Assembly: GCA_009602725.1 (NCBI GenBank) | Contig: WELB01000223.1 | Location: 47,829 to 65,243 of the forward strand | DNA: 17,415 nucleotides | Direction: 5' to 3' | Source of the DNA: Spirogloea muscicola | Lineage: Eukaryota; Streptophyta; Zygnematophyceae; Spirogloeales; Spirogloeaceae | Part shown: piece by piece, positions 1-9,788 of the stretch | Numbering within the stretch: position 1 is the stretch's first letter | How the letters are laid out: each line of letters begins with the position of its first letter | Translations under genes and position numbers: made by a program | Notes under the pieces: model-generated | The model's input: only the letters and a program-made list of their open reading frames with translations | Database searches by the model: none | Told to the model about the DNA's origin: nothing

Positions 1-571
<571 letters not shown>

Positions 572-754
572 ATGAGCGTCGCGGCGCGGGCGCTGCAGGA
601 GCGCTCCGCCAAGGGGTCGCTGGAGGCGCGCGCAGGCCATCATGTGGCGGCCGAGGGCCACCACCCGCCGGGCGTGGGGCACCATGCATTCGGCTTTGGC
701 ATGCACGGCAGCAATGGCCACCACCCCCCCGGCGTTGGCCACCACAACTACAGG
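572..754 (+). other. His/Gly-rich N-terminal exon of the LRR gene
   Basis: The frame ending at 754 encodes a segment from about 635 with two exact copies of GHHPPGVGHH separated by AFGFGMHGSN, preceded by GHHVAAEGHH. It ends AAC TAC AGG before a GTGCGC donor at 755, and the acceptor at 891-892 continues in phase as DFVPPPP. The resulting RDF matches the RDF at the start of module 2, which supports the junction. The upstream limit is a guess: ATG 572 is the last in-frame ATG before the repeat. A metal-binding or low-complexity linker role is possible but unproven. Confidence 0.5.
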
Positions 755-3700
755 GTGCGCCACGCATGCTCCCTCGTCCTCCTCCGCATGCAGCTCGCTC
801 GAGTTCTCCGTGCCAGGCGTGCCGGCGCCGCGCTGCTGCAGCTCTGGCCAGGATGCTGGCAGACCTGACCGCAGGCGAGGTGCGCACCCCAGGACTTCGT
901 GCCGCCGCCACCAGCGGTGCTGGCCCGAGCGGAGCGCGCCCGCGACGGGCTCCTGCTGTTCCGTGCGAGGCTGCAAGACCCGCTGGGCAGCCTGCGGTCG
1001 TGGGGCAGCGGCTCGGACCCCTGCCAGTGGCTCGGCGTCTTCTGCGAGGCTCCGCCGCCCGGAGTGGCGCCCACGCCCCCGCTCCCGGCTGGCTCGGCAA
1101 ACTACGAGTTTGTCGCCGGCCTGGACATCAATGGGCTCGGGCTCGGCGGCAACTTCAGCGGCCAGGCGCTGCTCATGCTTGAGGACCTGGGTTTCCTCCA
1201 CGCGAGCCACAATGCGTTTTCGGGCGCGCTGCCTGACCTGAGCAACCTGACGGCGCTCGTGGAATTGGACGTGTCCATGAACAGCTTCTCTGGGCCAATC
1301 CCCTCCTGGGTTGTGCGTGCGTCGGCGCTCAAGTACCTAGACTTGCGCTTCAACAACTTCACGGGCAGCTTCCCGCCGACGCTCTTCGACCTTGAGCTTG
1401 ACGTGCTGGTTGCCAACGACAACGTGCTTGTCGCCGGGCTGCCCGCCAACCTGGGCAGGCTGCCAGTATCGCTCTTTGTTGTGGCCAACGAGAACCTGGG
1501 GGGCGCAATTCCATCGAGCGTCGGGGATGCTGCGGCAACGCTGAGCAGCATCACGCTTGTCAATTGCAATTTGACAGGGCCCATCCCGGCCACAATCACC
1601 GAGCTGACCACGACGGTGGTCATTGACCTCTCGTACAACCGCCTGACTGGTGGCCTCCCGGCAAACATGGGCAACCTGGTGGAGCTGGTGACGGTGAGGC
1701 CGGCCGGCCTCCATGCGGCCATGCTTTTGTTTCGTTTGTCTCCATAACCATCCTTGGATGTGCTTCTCTGGTGACCTGGGGATATGCAGTCTTGCAACAT
1801 GCTGTCAGCTGCTTAGCTGCCGCTGACGTGGTTCTGAATCCTGAGCCAGCAGTCTCATGCTGACAGCTGGATCTGAGCAACAACAGCCTGTCGGGGAACA
1901 TCACAAGTGCTGCCGTCTGGTTCCTGCCAAAACTGCAGGTTGGACAGTCTCCGGGTGTTCCAAATGCTCCCTACTCATTCTGCTGAAATGCCTCTCCGTC
2001 TTGCAGACTTTTATGTCCTCTCAGGTTCTGCATCTCGCTTTTCACCTTCACGCCATGGTGGCTTTTAGAGTCGCAGAGGCAGCTGATGCGACTCGCTGCG
2101 CAGGTGGATCCCAAGCGGCCAAGAGATGCACACGGCAGCACAGTCCATGCAATTAACCCTCTGTTGTTTTGCTCTGGTGATGCTAGAGCTTCTTTTACAC
2201 CGGCAACCTTTTTGTGGGGCTTCCTCCGCCAGGAACAACAATCAATCTCATACGTGGGTCCTACTGCGACACCAGCACGCCGCCCCGGTGCCGCGACTTT
2301 GAGGCTGGCATCTCCGTCAGGCAGCAGCGAGCACTTCAGGGCTTGCAGGAGTTCAAGAGCGCCGTGAGGGACCCTGACAATGTCCTAACCACGTGGGTAG
2401 GCGCCGACCCATGTGTCTGGGTCGGCATCAACTGCGAGAGCCCTGGCAGCGGCGCTGCTGTCCTGACCACGCTGGAGCTACGAGCCGCCAGCCTGCCAGC
2501 AGGAATCGTGGTGACGGGCATCGACCTCAACAATGCAGGGCTCACGGGACCCTTTCCGGCAGCAGCCATCCTCCTCCTGGAGGTTGCACCCTGCCTGGAT
2601 TGCTTTACCAGCTATGGTGCGGCTGTTGCAGTACACTCGCTCGAAGCCAACATTCAGCTCGAGTCAGAGTGGAACTGCCTATCGCATTGACCACGCCTCA
2701 CGTCCGATATTGATTGACACTGTGTAGGACCTCGGGTACATCCATCTCAGCAATAACGCGTTCACGGGCCCGCTAAGTGATCTGAGCAGCCTGACGCGCC
2801 TTGTGGAGCTGGATGTCAGCCACAACTTTCTGTCTGGGCCATTTCCAGACTGGTTCCAGGAACTGCCTGGTCTCAAGTACCTGGACATGCGATTCAATCT
2901 CTTCACGGGGCCGCTTCCGTCATTCATCTTCAACATGAAGCTGGACGTGCTCGCCATCAACGACAACAACTTCAATGCCCCCCTCCCATCGAGCCTCGGC
3001 TTCTCACCTTCGTTGCTGTTGATTCTTTCCAATAATCCACTCGGAGGAATCATTCCTCTGAGCATAGGAACTCTCGCCAACACCTTGGTCGAAATCTACA
3101 TCGACAACAATGCCCTTGTTGGGCCTCTTCCGGACGAGATTACGGCATTGGCATTCACTGAAGTCATGTCCTTGAGCCACAATAACCTGACAGGCGACCT
3201 GCCACCTGGGATCAGTAACTTGACATCACTCACAAGGGTACCTCTGCTTCCTTCCCTGCTTGACTGATCCAGATGCACTGGTCGCGTCTCAGGCTTACTT
3301 ATTACTGTTGAGTTGCGTGAAGCATTTGTGCATCAAAGCCAGAGCCTGCTGCAAGCATGACGCCTCTACAATTCGGATTTCTGCAGCTTGACATATCCTT
3401 GAACAAACTGTCTGGAAACATCACCAAGTCCTTGGTCTTCTTTCTGCCCAATCTACAGGTCAGGCGCTTCTTGCCCATCTCATTCGCGTCAGTGTACACA
3501 TGCACACTGCAATTGTAGATGTCAGTGGCTACGCTTTTTGTCCCAATGTGGCCGTAGTCGCTGAGCCACTGTCATTTGCTCAGCTTGAGTTGGACTGGAG
3601 GCTGTCGTGCTGAGGCAAATCCGCTAGTTCAGCAATTGTGCCCAGCACTTGTATGCAGATTGATGTATAGTCTTCATCTGACCACCTCTGACTGCCATTG

Positions 3701-6249
3701 TCGCACAGTTTTTCAACTACGGCGGCAACTTCTTCAGTGGCCTTCCCCCACCAAACAGCACAATTGGGACAATTGTTGGAGAGGACTGCAGTAGCGGCGT
3801 CTGCATGGAGTTCTCATTGTCCCGCTCAACCCCGCCGCCTCCTTCGCCACCGCCACGTGGGTGCCCAGCTTTTGCCATGACCCAGCCTGCACTGACAAGC
3901 TCGCCATGACCTTAAGATGTGCTAAGAATCTGGTCCACGTAGAGATGGACTGCAGGCTGTGCTCAGCAGAGGAAGTCCACAGACATGCTTCCTATCCTTT
4001 CAGGTTGAGTAACGCTGGCATGCCGTGCTTTGTCGCATGTGTGGCAGCTCCTCTGTCTCCACAGTCGCCCAGCACACCTGGTGGGGCTGCAGGGCCGCCA
4101 TTGGACCCCCCCCCCCGGTGCTCCAGCCCTTGCGCCCTTCACGCCGCCGGCCTCGCCTCCTCCGCCGCCCCCGACCTCCACTCCTCCCGGCACTCCCGCC
4201 TCTGTGCCGGCACTGCCGCCGCCGCCGCCGCCGCCGCCGACGGCGCCGCCGCTGCCGCCATTGTCTCCGCCTCAGTCTGGCACTCCGGCTGCTCCCCAAC
4301 TTGTGCAGCCTCCTCCACCCTCCCCGCCTCCTGAAGCTCTCACAGCCAGGCCTCCTCCCGATCCTGCTGCTCCTTCTCCGCCACCACTGCCTCCACCGTC
4401 ACCGCCACCAGTTGACTCACCTCTCCCTCCTCTGCCTCCTCCAATGCCTGCGCCGCCCCCTCCTCCTCCCACATCGCCGCTGCCCCCCCCTCCTCAAAGC
4501 CTTCCGCCTCCTCCGACACTTCCGCCTCCTCCCATGCCGCCGCCGTCGCCACCACCTAGAGGCCCTCCGCCTGCTCCGACGCCTCTGCCCCCTCCCGCTC
4601 CTACACCCACGTTGCCACCACCGCCGCTGCCCAGCCCTCCGCCTCCTCCAGTGCCGCTGCCCATTCCTAGTCCTTCCATACAACCGGCCGCAAGCCCTCA
4701 GCCTCCTCCGACGCTTCCAGCCCCTCCTCCTCCTTCCCCACCGCCGCAGCTGCCGCCGCCCCCAAGCCCTCTGCCTCCTCCCCCCCCGGGACTGCCCCCC
4801 CCAAGCCCTCCGTCTCCTCTGACACTACCGCCCCCGCCTCCTCCCCCCCCTGAGCTACCACTGCCGCCGCTGCCGCCAATCCTTCAGCCCCCTCCAGAGC
4901 TCCCTCCTCCTCTTGCACCGCTGCCACCGCCGCTGCCGCCAATCCCTCTGCCTCCGCCGCCGTCTCAGCCTCCTCCTCCTCCCATGCCACCCCCCCCTCC
5001 ACCATCACCTTTGCCACCTCCTTCCTCTCCACCTCCCTCGCCTCCTCCACCGCCTCCTCCGTCTCCCCCCCTTCCCCCGCCGCCACAGCAGCTGCCAATC
5101 CCAAGCCCTCCTCCTCCTCCCACTTCGCCGCCACCGCCGCCACCCCCATTCCCTCTGCCTGCGCCGCCGTCTCAGCCTCCTCCTCCTCCTCCCATGCCAC
5201 TCCCCCCTCCACCACCGTCGCCACCTCCACCCTCTCCGCCTCCCATGCCTCCTCCACCACCTCTGCCGTCTCCCCCCCTCCCCCCGCCCCTGCAGCAGCC
5301 GCCAGTCCCAAGCCCTCCTCCTCCTCCCACTTCGCCGCCACCTCCGCCGCCCCCAGAGCCCCCAGACCTTCTGCCTCCCCCGCCGCCTCAGCCCCCTCCT
5401 CCTCCTCCTCCCATGCCCACCCCCCCGCCTCCAAGCCCTCCGCCACCTTCGCCACCTCCGCCCTCTCCGCCTCCCATGCCCCCTCCACCACCTCCACCGC
5501 CTCCACCAAATTTTGTCCCATCTGAAGTAGCTGCTCTCCTCGCAATCAAGAGCAACTTGCCAAATGGGGACATCGTGTTAGCCAGCTGGGTGGGCAGCGA
5601 CCCCTGTGTACGGTGGCTCGGGGTCACGTGCGATGACACTCGGCACGTGAACAGCATCACCTTAACCTCCTTCAGCGGCGCACTGGGCCCAGGAGCCCTG
5701 CCCAGCAGCATCAGTCAGTTGCCGATGCTCACAATGCTGGTCATGGCGGATGGTATACTGTACGGCAATGTGCCAAAAGAAGTTGGAGCGCTGAGTAACC
5801 TCCAGACGCTGGACCTCTCACATAACTACCTCTCAGGCCCTATTCCCAGTGACCTGGGCATGTGCTTGCAGCTCGTATCGCTGGACCTGAGCTACAACCG
5901 ACTGTCCTCTGGTATCCCTGCTACTCTCGGGAGCCTGGCCAGGCTCACGATGCTTCATCTGAACAACAACACGCTGCAGTTCAGCATCCCCTCGGCGCTG
6001 GGTGGCTTGACCTCACTAAGTGTTGCCGATCTTCAAAACAACCGCTTCTTCAATGCTGCACCACTGGCCCTTATCACCCTGCCATCTCTTAGCAGTCTCA
6101 AACTCGACTATAATTACCTCAACAGCATAGATGGGGCCAATTTGAGGGTAGTGTCGGCAACTTTTAACTGTATTGGTGTCGATCCTGAAACAGATCAGGT
6201 AGAACAAAGGCCGTGGATTGGCCAGTGCGAACAATTCTATGGCTTGTGA
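572..6249 (+). CDS. Three-module LRR protein with central proline-rich (extensin-like) domain
   Basis: Probable cell-wall or secreted leucine-rich-repeat protein related to plant LRR-extensins and At4g06744-like proteins. Proposed exons are <=572-754, 893-1693, 1867-1938, 2187-2582, 2728-3237, 3387-3458, 3709-3860 and 4065-6249. Most junctions are phase 0, and the reading frame closes at TGA 6247-6249 after about 1,456 residues. Domain order is: His/Gly-rich segment, LRR module 1, LRR module 2, proline-rich domain of about 480 residues, LRR module 3. Each LRR module opens with a cap of the form W-x-G-x-DPC-x-W-x-G-x-x-C. No kinase domain, membrane segment or GPI-type tail is visible. The start codon and signal peptide are unresolved. 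The last intron uses a weak donor (GTGCCC at 3861); a better-looking GTGGGT at 3857 would break the frame unless the 11-base C run at 4106-4116 is miscounted. A split into two genes is therefore possible but less likely. Confidence 0.8.
893..2276 (+). other. LRR module 1 of the LRR gene
   Basis: Exons 893-1693, 1867-1938 and the start of 2187-2582. An alpha-helical lead-in is followed by the cap SWGSGSDPCQWLGVFC, then about nine LRR units, for example LDLRFNNFTGSFP and IDLSYNRLTGGLP. The 72-nt middle exon encodes one repeat beginning LDLSNNSLSGNI and ending FLPKLQ. The next exon encodes an aromatic and Gly stretch ending GLPPPGTT and a two-cysteine cap. This layout matches the LRR domain of LRX and At4g06744-type plant proteins. 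Confidence 0.85.
2277..3860 (+). other. LRR module 2 of the LRR gene
   Basis: Exons: remainder of 2187-2582, then 2728-3237, 3387-3458 and 3709-3860. The cap reads TWVGADPCVWVGINC. The LRR units include LDMRFNLFTGPLP and MSLSHNNLTGDLP. Again a 72-nt exon encodes one repeat (LDISLNKLSGNI ... FLPNLQ), followed by an exon beginning FFNYGGNFFSGLPPP with two closely spaced cysteines. It then passes into TPPPPSPPP, which leads into the proline-rich domain. One intron (2583-2727) has no counterpart in module 1. Confidence 0.85.
4065..5513 (+). other. Proline-rich (hydroxyproline-rich glycoprotein-like) domain
   Basis: About 480 codons, overwhelmingly Pro with Ser, Leu, Thr, Met, Gln and Ala, forming SPPPP, PMPPPP, TSPPPP and similar motifs. 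It resembles chlorophyte pherophorin or extensin spacers, where such prolines are commonly hydroxylated and glycosylated. Tyr-based extensin cross-link motifs are absent. The 3' part contains higher-order repeats (see the 4944-5510 entry). The many C runs make this stretch prone to length error. The minus strand is open here too (Glu/Ala-rich or Gly-rich), but that is a composition shadow. Confidence 0.85.
4944..5510 (+). repeat. Three in-frame higher-order repeats of 69-72 codons
   Basis: Starting at 4944, 5151 and 5367, a unit recurs with offsets of 207 and 216 bases, both multiples of three. Landmarks within each unit are a Ser/Pro-Gln-Pro cluster, PMP, and a run of SPPPP blocks. The first two units also share a QQ pair followed by P(I/V)PSPPPPPTSPPPP. 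The third is shortened and ends where the next LRR module begins. Confidence 0.75.
5514..6249 (+). other. LRR module 3, C-terminal
   Basis: Uninterrupted coding sequence after the proline domain. It begins with a helical lead-in (PSEVAALLAIKSNL), the cap SWVGSDPCVRWLGVTC, then about five canonical plant-type LRRs such as LDLSHNYLSGPIPSDLG and LDLSYNRLSSGIPATLG. It ends with a short Cys-containing tail closing EQFYGL and a TGA stop. It is closer to generic LRRNT_2-LRR domains than to modules 1 and 2 and has no introns, so it was probably acquired or duplicated separately. Confidence 0.85.
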
Positions 6250-7588
6250 GCTCCAAGAAGCATTAGTATGTAGCACAGCCCAATCACCGCTTGCGCCCTT
6301 TGCAACTTTTCAAGATGATATCGGTGCTGTTGGCTGGCAGCAGCTGCCACATTAGAAACAGGCTGAAAGATGTCTGTCGTTTGCCGATGAATCTGCCCTG
6401 CCCCTGCTCCTTGGAGTCAGTCAAGTCTTGCAGCAGAGTATGGAGGCCAATGCATGTCTCAAGGTTTTGTGCTAAGAGTTTAAAGCTTCAAGTTTAGATC
6501 TTCAAATTTAGAGCTTCACTTTGAACAGCAACTGCAAGTGGATGTGAAGACCAGCGTGCGAATGCAAGAGCACTTTGCTGGCTGTCGTCGCTCCTGGAAA
6601 CGGATGTCACACATTTGCACCCCGCCTGGAGTGCTACATCAGGAGTCTCCTAACTCACGACAAGACAACCCCTGCTTGCATGTTCCAGGCTGACAAGCTG
6701 GACTTATTTGCAGCCGGCCAACGTCTGGGACTGAGCAACCGCCACCTGCAAAAGCGCTACAGCACCCAGCTATGCAAACACCACGAAGGATGGTCGCTCA
6801 GTGACCTACAGTCAGCAGCCTGAAGTCAGAAAGACTAGCAACCAGAAAGCAGTCAGAGACCGCCAAAAGCCCCCACATCAACATAGGCAAAAATAGGCCA
6901 TCAGTTGTGTTCTGCCAGGAGTGGTTGTGACTTCAAGCCATCCAAGATTCTCATTTTGAAGTGACAATTATTTCCTGATTTCAATATGTCGTACAAGTGG
7001 CTGAAGGAGATAAAAGGCTCAAAAGATATAATTCCATCATTGCATAATGGTTGTTGCAAATACTTCAGTTTGATTCTCTCGTTGGACATTGCAAAACTTA
7101 TGTTGATCATATATGCTCGTCGGGCCCACCCTGCTCCTTATCAAATCAAATCCACTCACGGAGGAGCTTCATTCTGGCCACGAGATGATCAATATGGCTG
7201 CTGTAAACCACAGAAGTGATAGTCAATATCTGTGTCGACTTTGACCACAACAGCCAGCAACATTCAATAGTGCTTCCTCAAAGAAAGCGCTTGACACAGG
7301 TCTGTCAGCCACAAGGATCCCGTAACCAAGAATGTCACTGCCTTGAATAGTACAATATCTAGCACCTGAAAGTGCAAGAGCATGCTCAAAGTCATCCCAT
7401 GGAGCTTGCACGATGCTGCAGTCTTTCAGCCATTTGCACTGCTGGCTTTGAGCTATTGACACAGGTGACTTGTTAAGTACCGCAACACGGCCTACAATCC
7501 TTTGACGCAATGTTACTCAAGGACCCAAGAAGAAGCAGGTCAACACTCAGCACATGTAAGAGGAGGAGGACAAGGTAGCAGGCGGAGT
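6250..7588. other. Convergent intergenic region, no convincing gene
   Basis: Lies between the stop of the LRR gene (plus) and the stop of the F-box gene (minus), so it probably holds both 3' UTRs. AT content is higher than in the genes. TGTAA, the chlorophyte polyadenylation signal, occurs on the plus strand at 7202 and 7555, but the distance from the LRR stop makes their use uncertain. A 95-codon minus-strand open frame (7510-7223) looks moderately protein-like but has no recognised domain and no ATG-supported context. I treat it as UTR. Confidence 0.55.
6479..6520 (+). repeat. Three imperfect tandem copies of a 14-bp AT-rich unit
   Basis: Units at 6479-6492, 6493-6506 and 6507-6520 each fit TTTA-x-A-x-CTTCA-x-x, for example TTTAGATCTTCAAA and TTTAGAGCTTCACT. 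They sit about 230 bases after the LRR gene stop, probably within its 3' UTR. No function is inferred. Confidence 0.7.
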
Positions 7589-9679
7589 TTATGCCTTCAG
7601 CAACTTGGCATTGGCCTTGGAGGTCGTGGAACCAGCCAGTGAATGAAAGCATCGCTGCAGCTTCTCCTGGGTGAAGGTCACCTTTGGCAGTGTGAAGTCG
7701 TCCAACACATCCAACTCCTGTGTGGGATGTAAGAGCTATTACGGTCTTTTGTTATTGGATTAGTTGAGCAGACATTTGACAAGTGTGTGCTCGGCCATAT
7801 GCTGGGCGGCCACTTAAAAGAAGAGACTGACATGACTTCAAGAAGCAAGAAGACGTTGACAATGTACCCACCTGATAGACACGACGACCTTTTATCAGAA
7901 TGTCGACTTCTACATCGCTGGCATCTCCCATGGTATCGACAATTGTCAACCAGGACAAGCTCTCCTGCAGTCGCCTCCTCAGCCCATAACTCAATAAGAC
8001 GTTGCTTCTGCAAAATGACATGTCCTATCAGACATTGAATGAGATACATAGTAAAAGGGTGGAGTTACTGAAGTTGCGGGACTGTGATATGGCATCAACT
8101 TGACATCTTAAGCTTCAGACGCATTTTGATTGCAGTACATTCCAAGATTTCGGTAACACTTCACAATATTTAGTTGGCTGCAGTAGCAGACCTGAAGCAC
8201 GTCATGCCTTTGTCAAAAACAGTAGGAGTTGCGGACACACCTGCAAACCTGCCTTCCAGAAGAGGCCTGCGTTAGCATAAATAAGCACAACCCGAAAGAT
8301 CGTTCTAAGATCCCACTGCACTCCCTTTACAGCTGCCACACGATTTGTCAAATGGCAGAGCTCTTGGCATGTGTGACGGTGAGCTTTGATGGAGGGCCCA
8401 CCTGGCCCGCTCCACCATCACCTCAAACTGCAAGCCTGGGCAGTGGTGCGCAATGAGCACAAGCCAGCGCTTGTACTGTTGCCACGACTGCAGCAGCCCG
8501 CTCCACAGCCGCACGTCGGACACCCTCCTCCCCCTCCTGGCCTCCGCTGGCCTCTCCGAGTCGGGCCATACGTCCCAGTCCTCCAGCCGCCGCCTCCGCT
8601 TCTCCCATGGCTCCTCCTCAAGCGCCTCATCCCCGGTCTCTGCTTCCAGGCACGACTCGAGCCCGCCGGACCTGTCGTCCGTCGTGCACGACCCGCTCGG
8701 CGAGGTATTCCTTGAAAGCCCCGCCATGTCGAGGTCGGAGCGCAGGTCACAGGCGATCTGGTCCGCCCGGTCCGTGAAGGCGGTGCTCAGCGCCTCGTAG
8801 AGCAGGCTCCAGTCGCTGCTGGTCAGCTTGCGCAGCACCCGGCGGACGACCGCGGAGTTGTAGGAGCCCTCTGGGTGGCCGGCGCCCCACCACGCATCCA
8901 GGGCGAGGCGCAGGAACTCGTAGCCCTTGCGCAGGATGTAGAAGCGCTGGCTCACGCGGTCGTACAGTGCGCTGCACTTGTACATCGATCGCTGCACCTG
9001 CAACCTGTGTGCCATCATCAAGAGACGAAGGCGCATCGGCCGGACCTTATTATGCATGACATTGGCAACGCTGAGCCCGGACCCGAAGCGCTGGTCATCG
9101 CTCTGGCTGGTGGTCTCGCCATGCATGAGATTCACCTGGGCGAGCACTCCCAGACGTGTATGTACGAGCGGCTGGGCATCGGCTTGCTCCCAGCCTCGCG
9201 CTCGGCGAGGAGCCGGCTCCAGACGGCGTCCGAGCCGGCGAGTCGGTGCCAGTGCGTGCAGGCGGCCATGGCGGCGCACACCTCCGCCAGGCCCAGCCTT
9301 GCGAGCACGAGCAGCAGAACCTCGTCTGCGCGCCGCCCGGAGGCTCGCGGGATGGCGTCCAGGCCGTCAGAGATGCCGTGGAACCAGTGGCAGCGGCTGT
9401 GAGCCAACGGATCTGTGGCGGCTTGGACGGGACGTACCTGGGAGCCTGGCGACCGGCGTGCCACGGCCCGTCCACGCGGGCTGCCAGGACGCGGCGGCGC
9501 CGGCGGCGTCGGCGGCGGCGGGCTCTGGCGGCTGTGGGAGCTGGCCGCTGTGGCGCTGGATGACCGCCGGAACGGCGCTGCCCGGCGAGTTGGAGCCGGC
9601 GCCGCCGTCGCCGCGGGCGATATCGAAGCCCCAGTCCGGGAAGGCGAAGCTCAGGCCCGCCGGCGCCGCCGCCGTCCCN

Positions 9680-9715
<36 letters not shown>

Positions 9716-9721
9716 CGCCAT
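7589..9721 (-). CDS. F-box protein with unassigned C-terminal region
   Basis: Likely substrate adaptor of an SCF ubiquitin ligase. Exons from the F-box onward: to 9136 (acceptor about 9396), 9070-8422, 8266-8241 (26-nt microexon), 8007-7872, 7717-7589 (TAA). Phases match at all four junctions. The F-box reads ADEVLLLVLARLGLAEVC, then C-x-x-W-x-x-L-x-x-SDAVWSRLL. After it comes a helical region (KGYEFLRLALDAWW), a charged Glu/Arg-rich linker, then WSGLLQSWQQYKRWLVLIA, which faintly recalls a cullin N-terminal repeat, and a C-terminus beginning ELDVLDDFTLPKVTFTQEKL. The N-terminal exon (ATG 9721, Ala-rich) contains the ambiguous base 9679 and appears to change frame there. Its splice to the F-box exon is unresolved because the good GTACGT donor at 9437 gives a 41-nt intron and mismatched phase. 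F-box call fairly sure; the rest unknown. Confidence 0.7.
9680..9712 (-). repeat. GGC/GCC trinucleotide tract next to an ambiguous base
   Basis: A nearly pure GGC repeat on the plus strand encodes poly-alanine on the minus strand, directly after the proposed start of the F-box gene. It abuts the only N of the window (9679). The frame that starts at ATG 9721 becomes arginine-rich and less protein-like beyond the N, while another frame reads GLSFAFPDWGFDIARGDGG. That suggests a length error in the tract. Confidence 0.75.
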
Positions 9722-9788
9722 GGCCGCGGTCCCGGCGGCCTGTGCCACGCCGACGTGGGACCTGGGTGAGTTGCTGCACTCCTCGTCA

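Noticed and set aside
755-868. Continuation of the His-rich open frame beyond 754
   Set aside because: It turns Arg/Ala/Leu-rich with no relation to the LRR protein and ends at a stop, whereas splicing at 755/892 restores the RDF lead-in shared with module 2.
4667-5545. Long minus-strand open frame (Glu/Ala-rich, about 290 codons) and Gly-rich frames opposite the proline domain
   Set aside because: Any strand opposite a CCN-rich coding repeat is open; the plus-strand frame continues into a clear LRR domain, while the minus-strand frames have no recognisable domain.
7223-7510. Minus-strand open frame of 95 codons just downstream of the F-box gene
   Set aside because: It looks somewhat protein-like, but the F-box stop codon precedes it, no domain is recognised, and no splice connection is convincing. 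Most likely 3' UTR; conservation in relatives would overturn this.
9680-9712. GGC tract as a CRISPR-like or minisatellite array
   Set aside because: It is a simple trinucleotide repeat without spacers, translated as poly-Ala.
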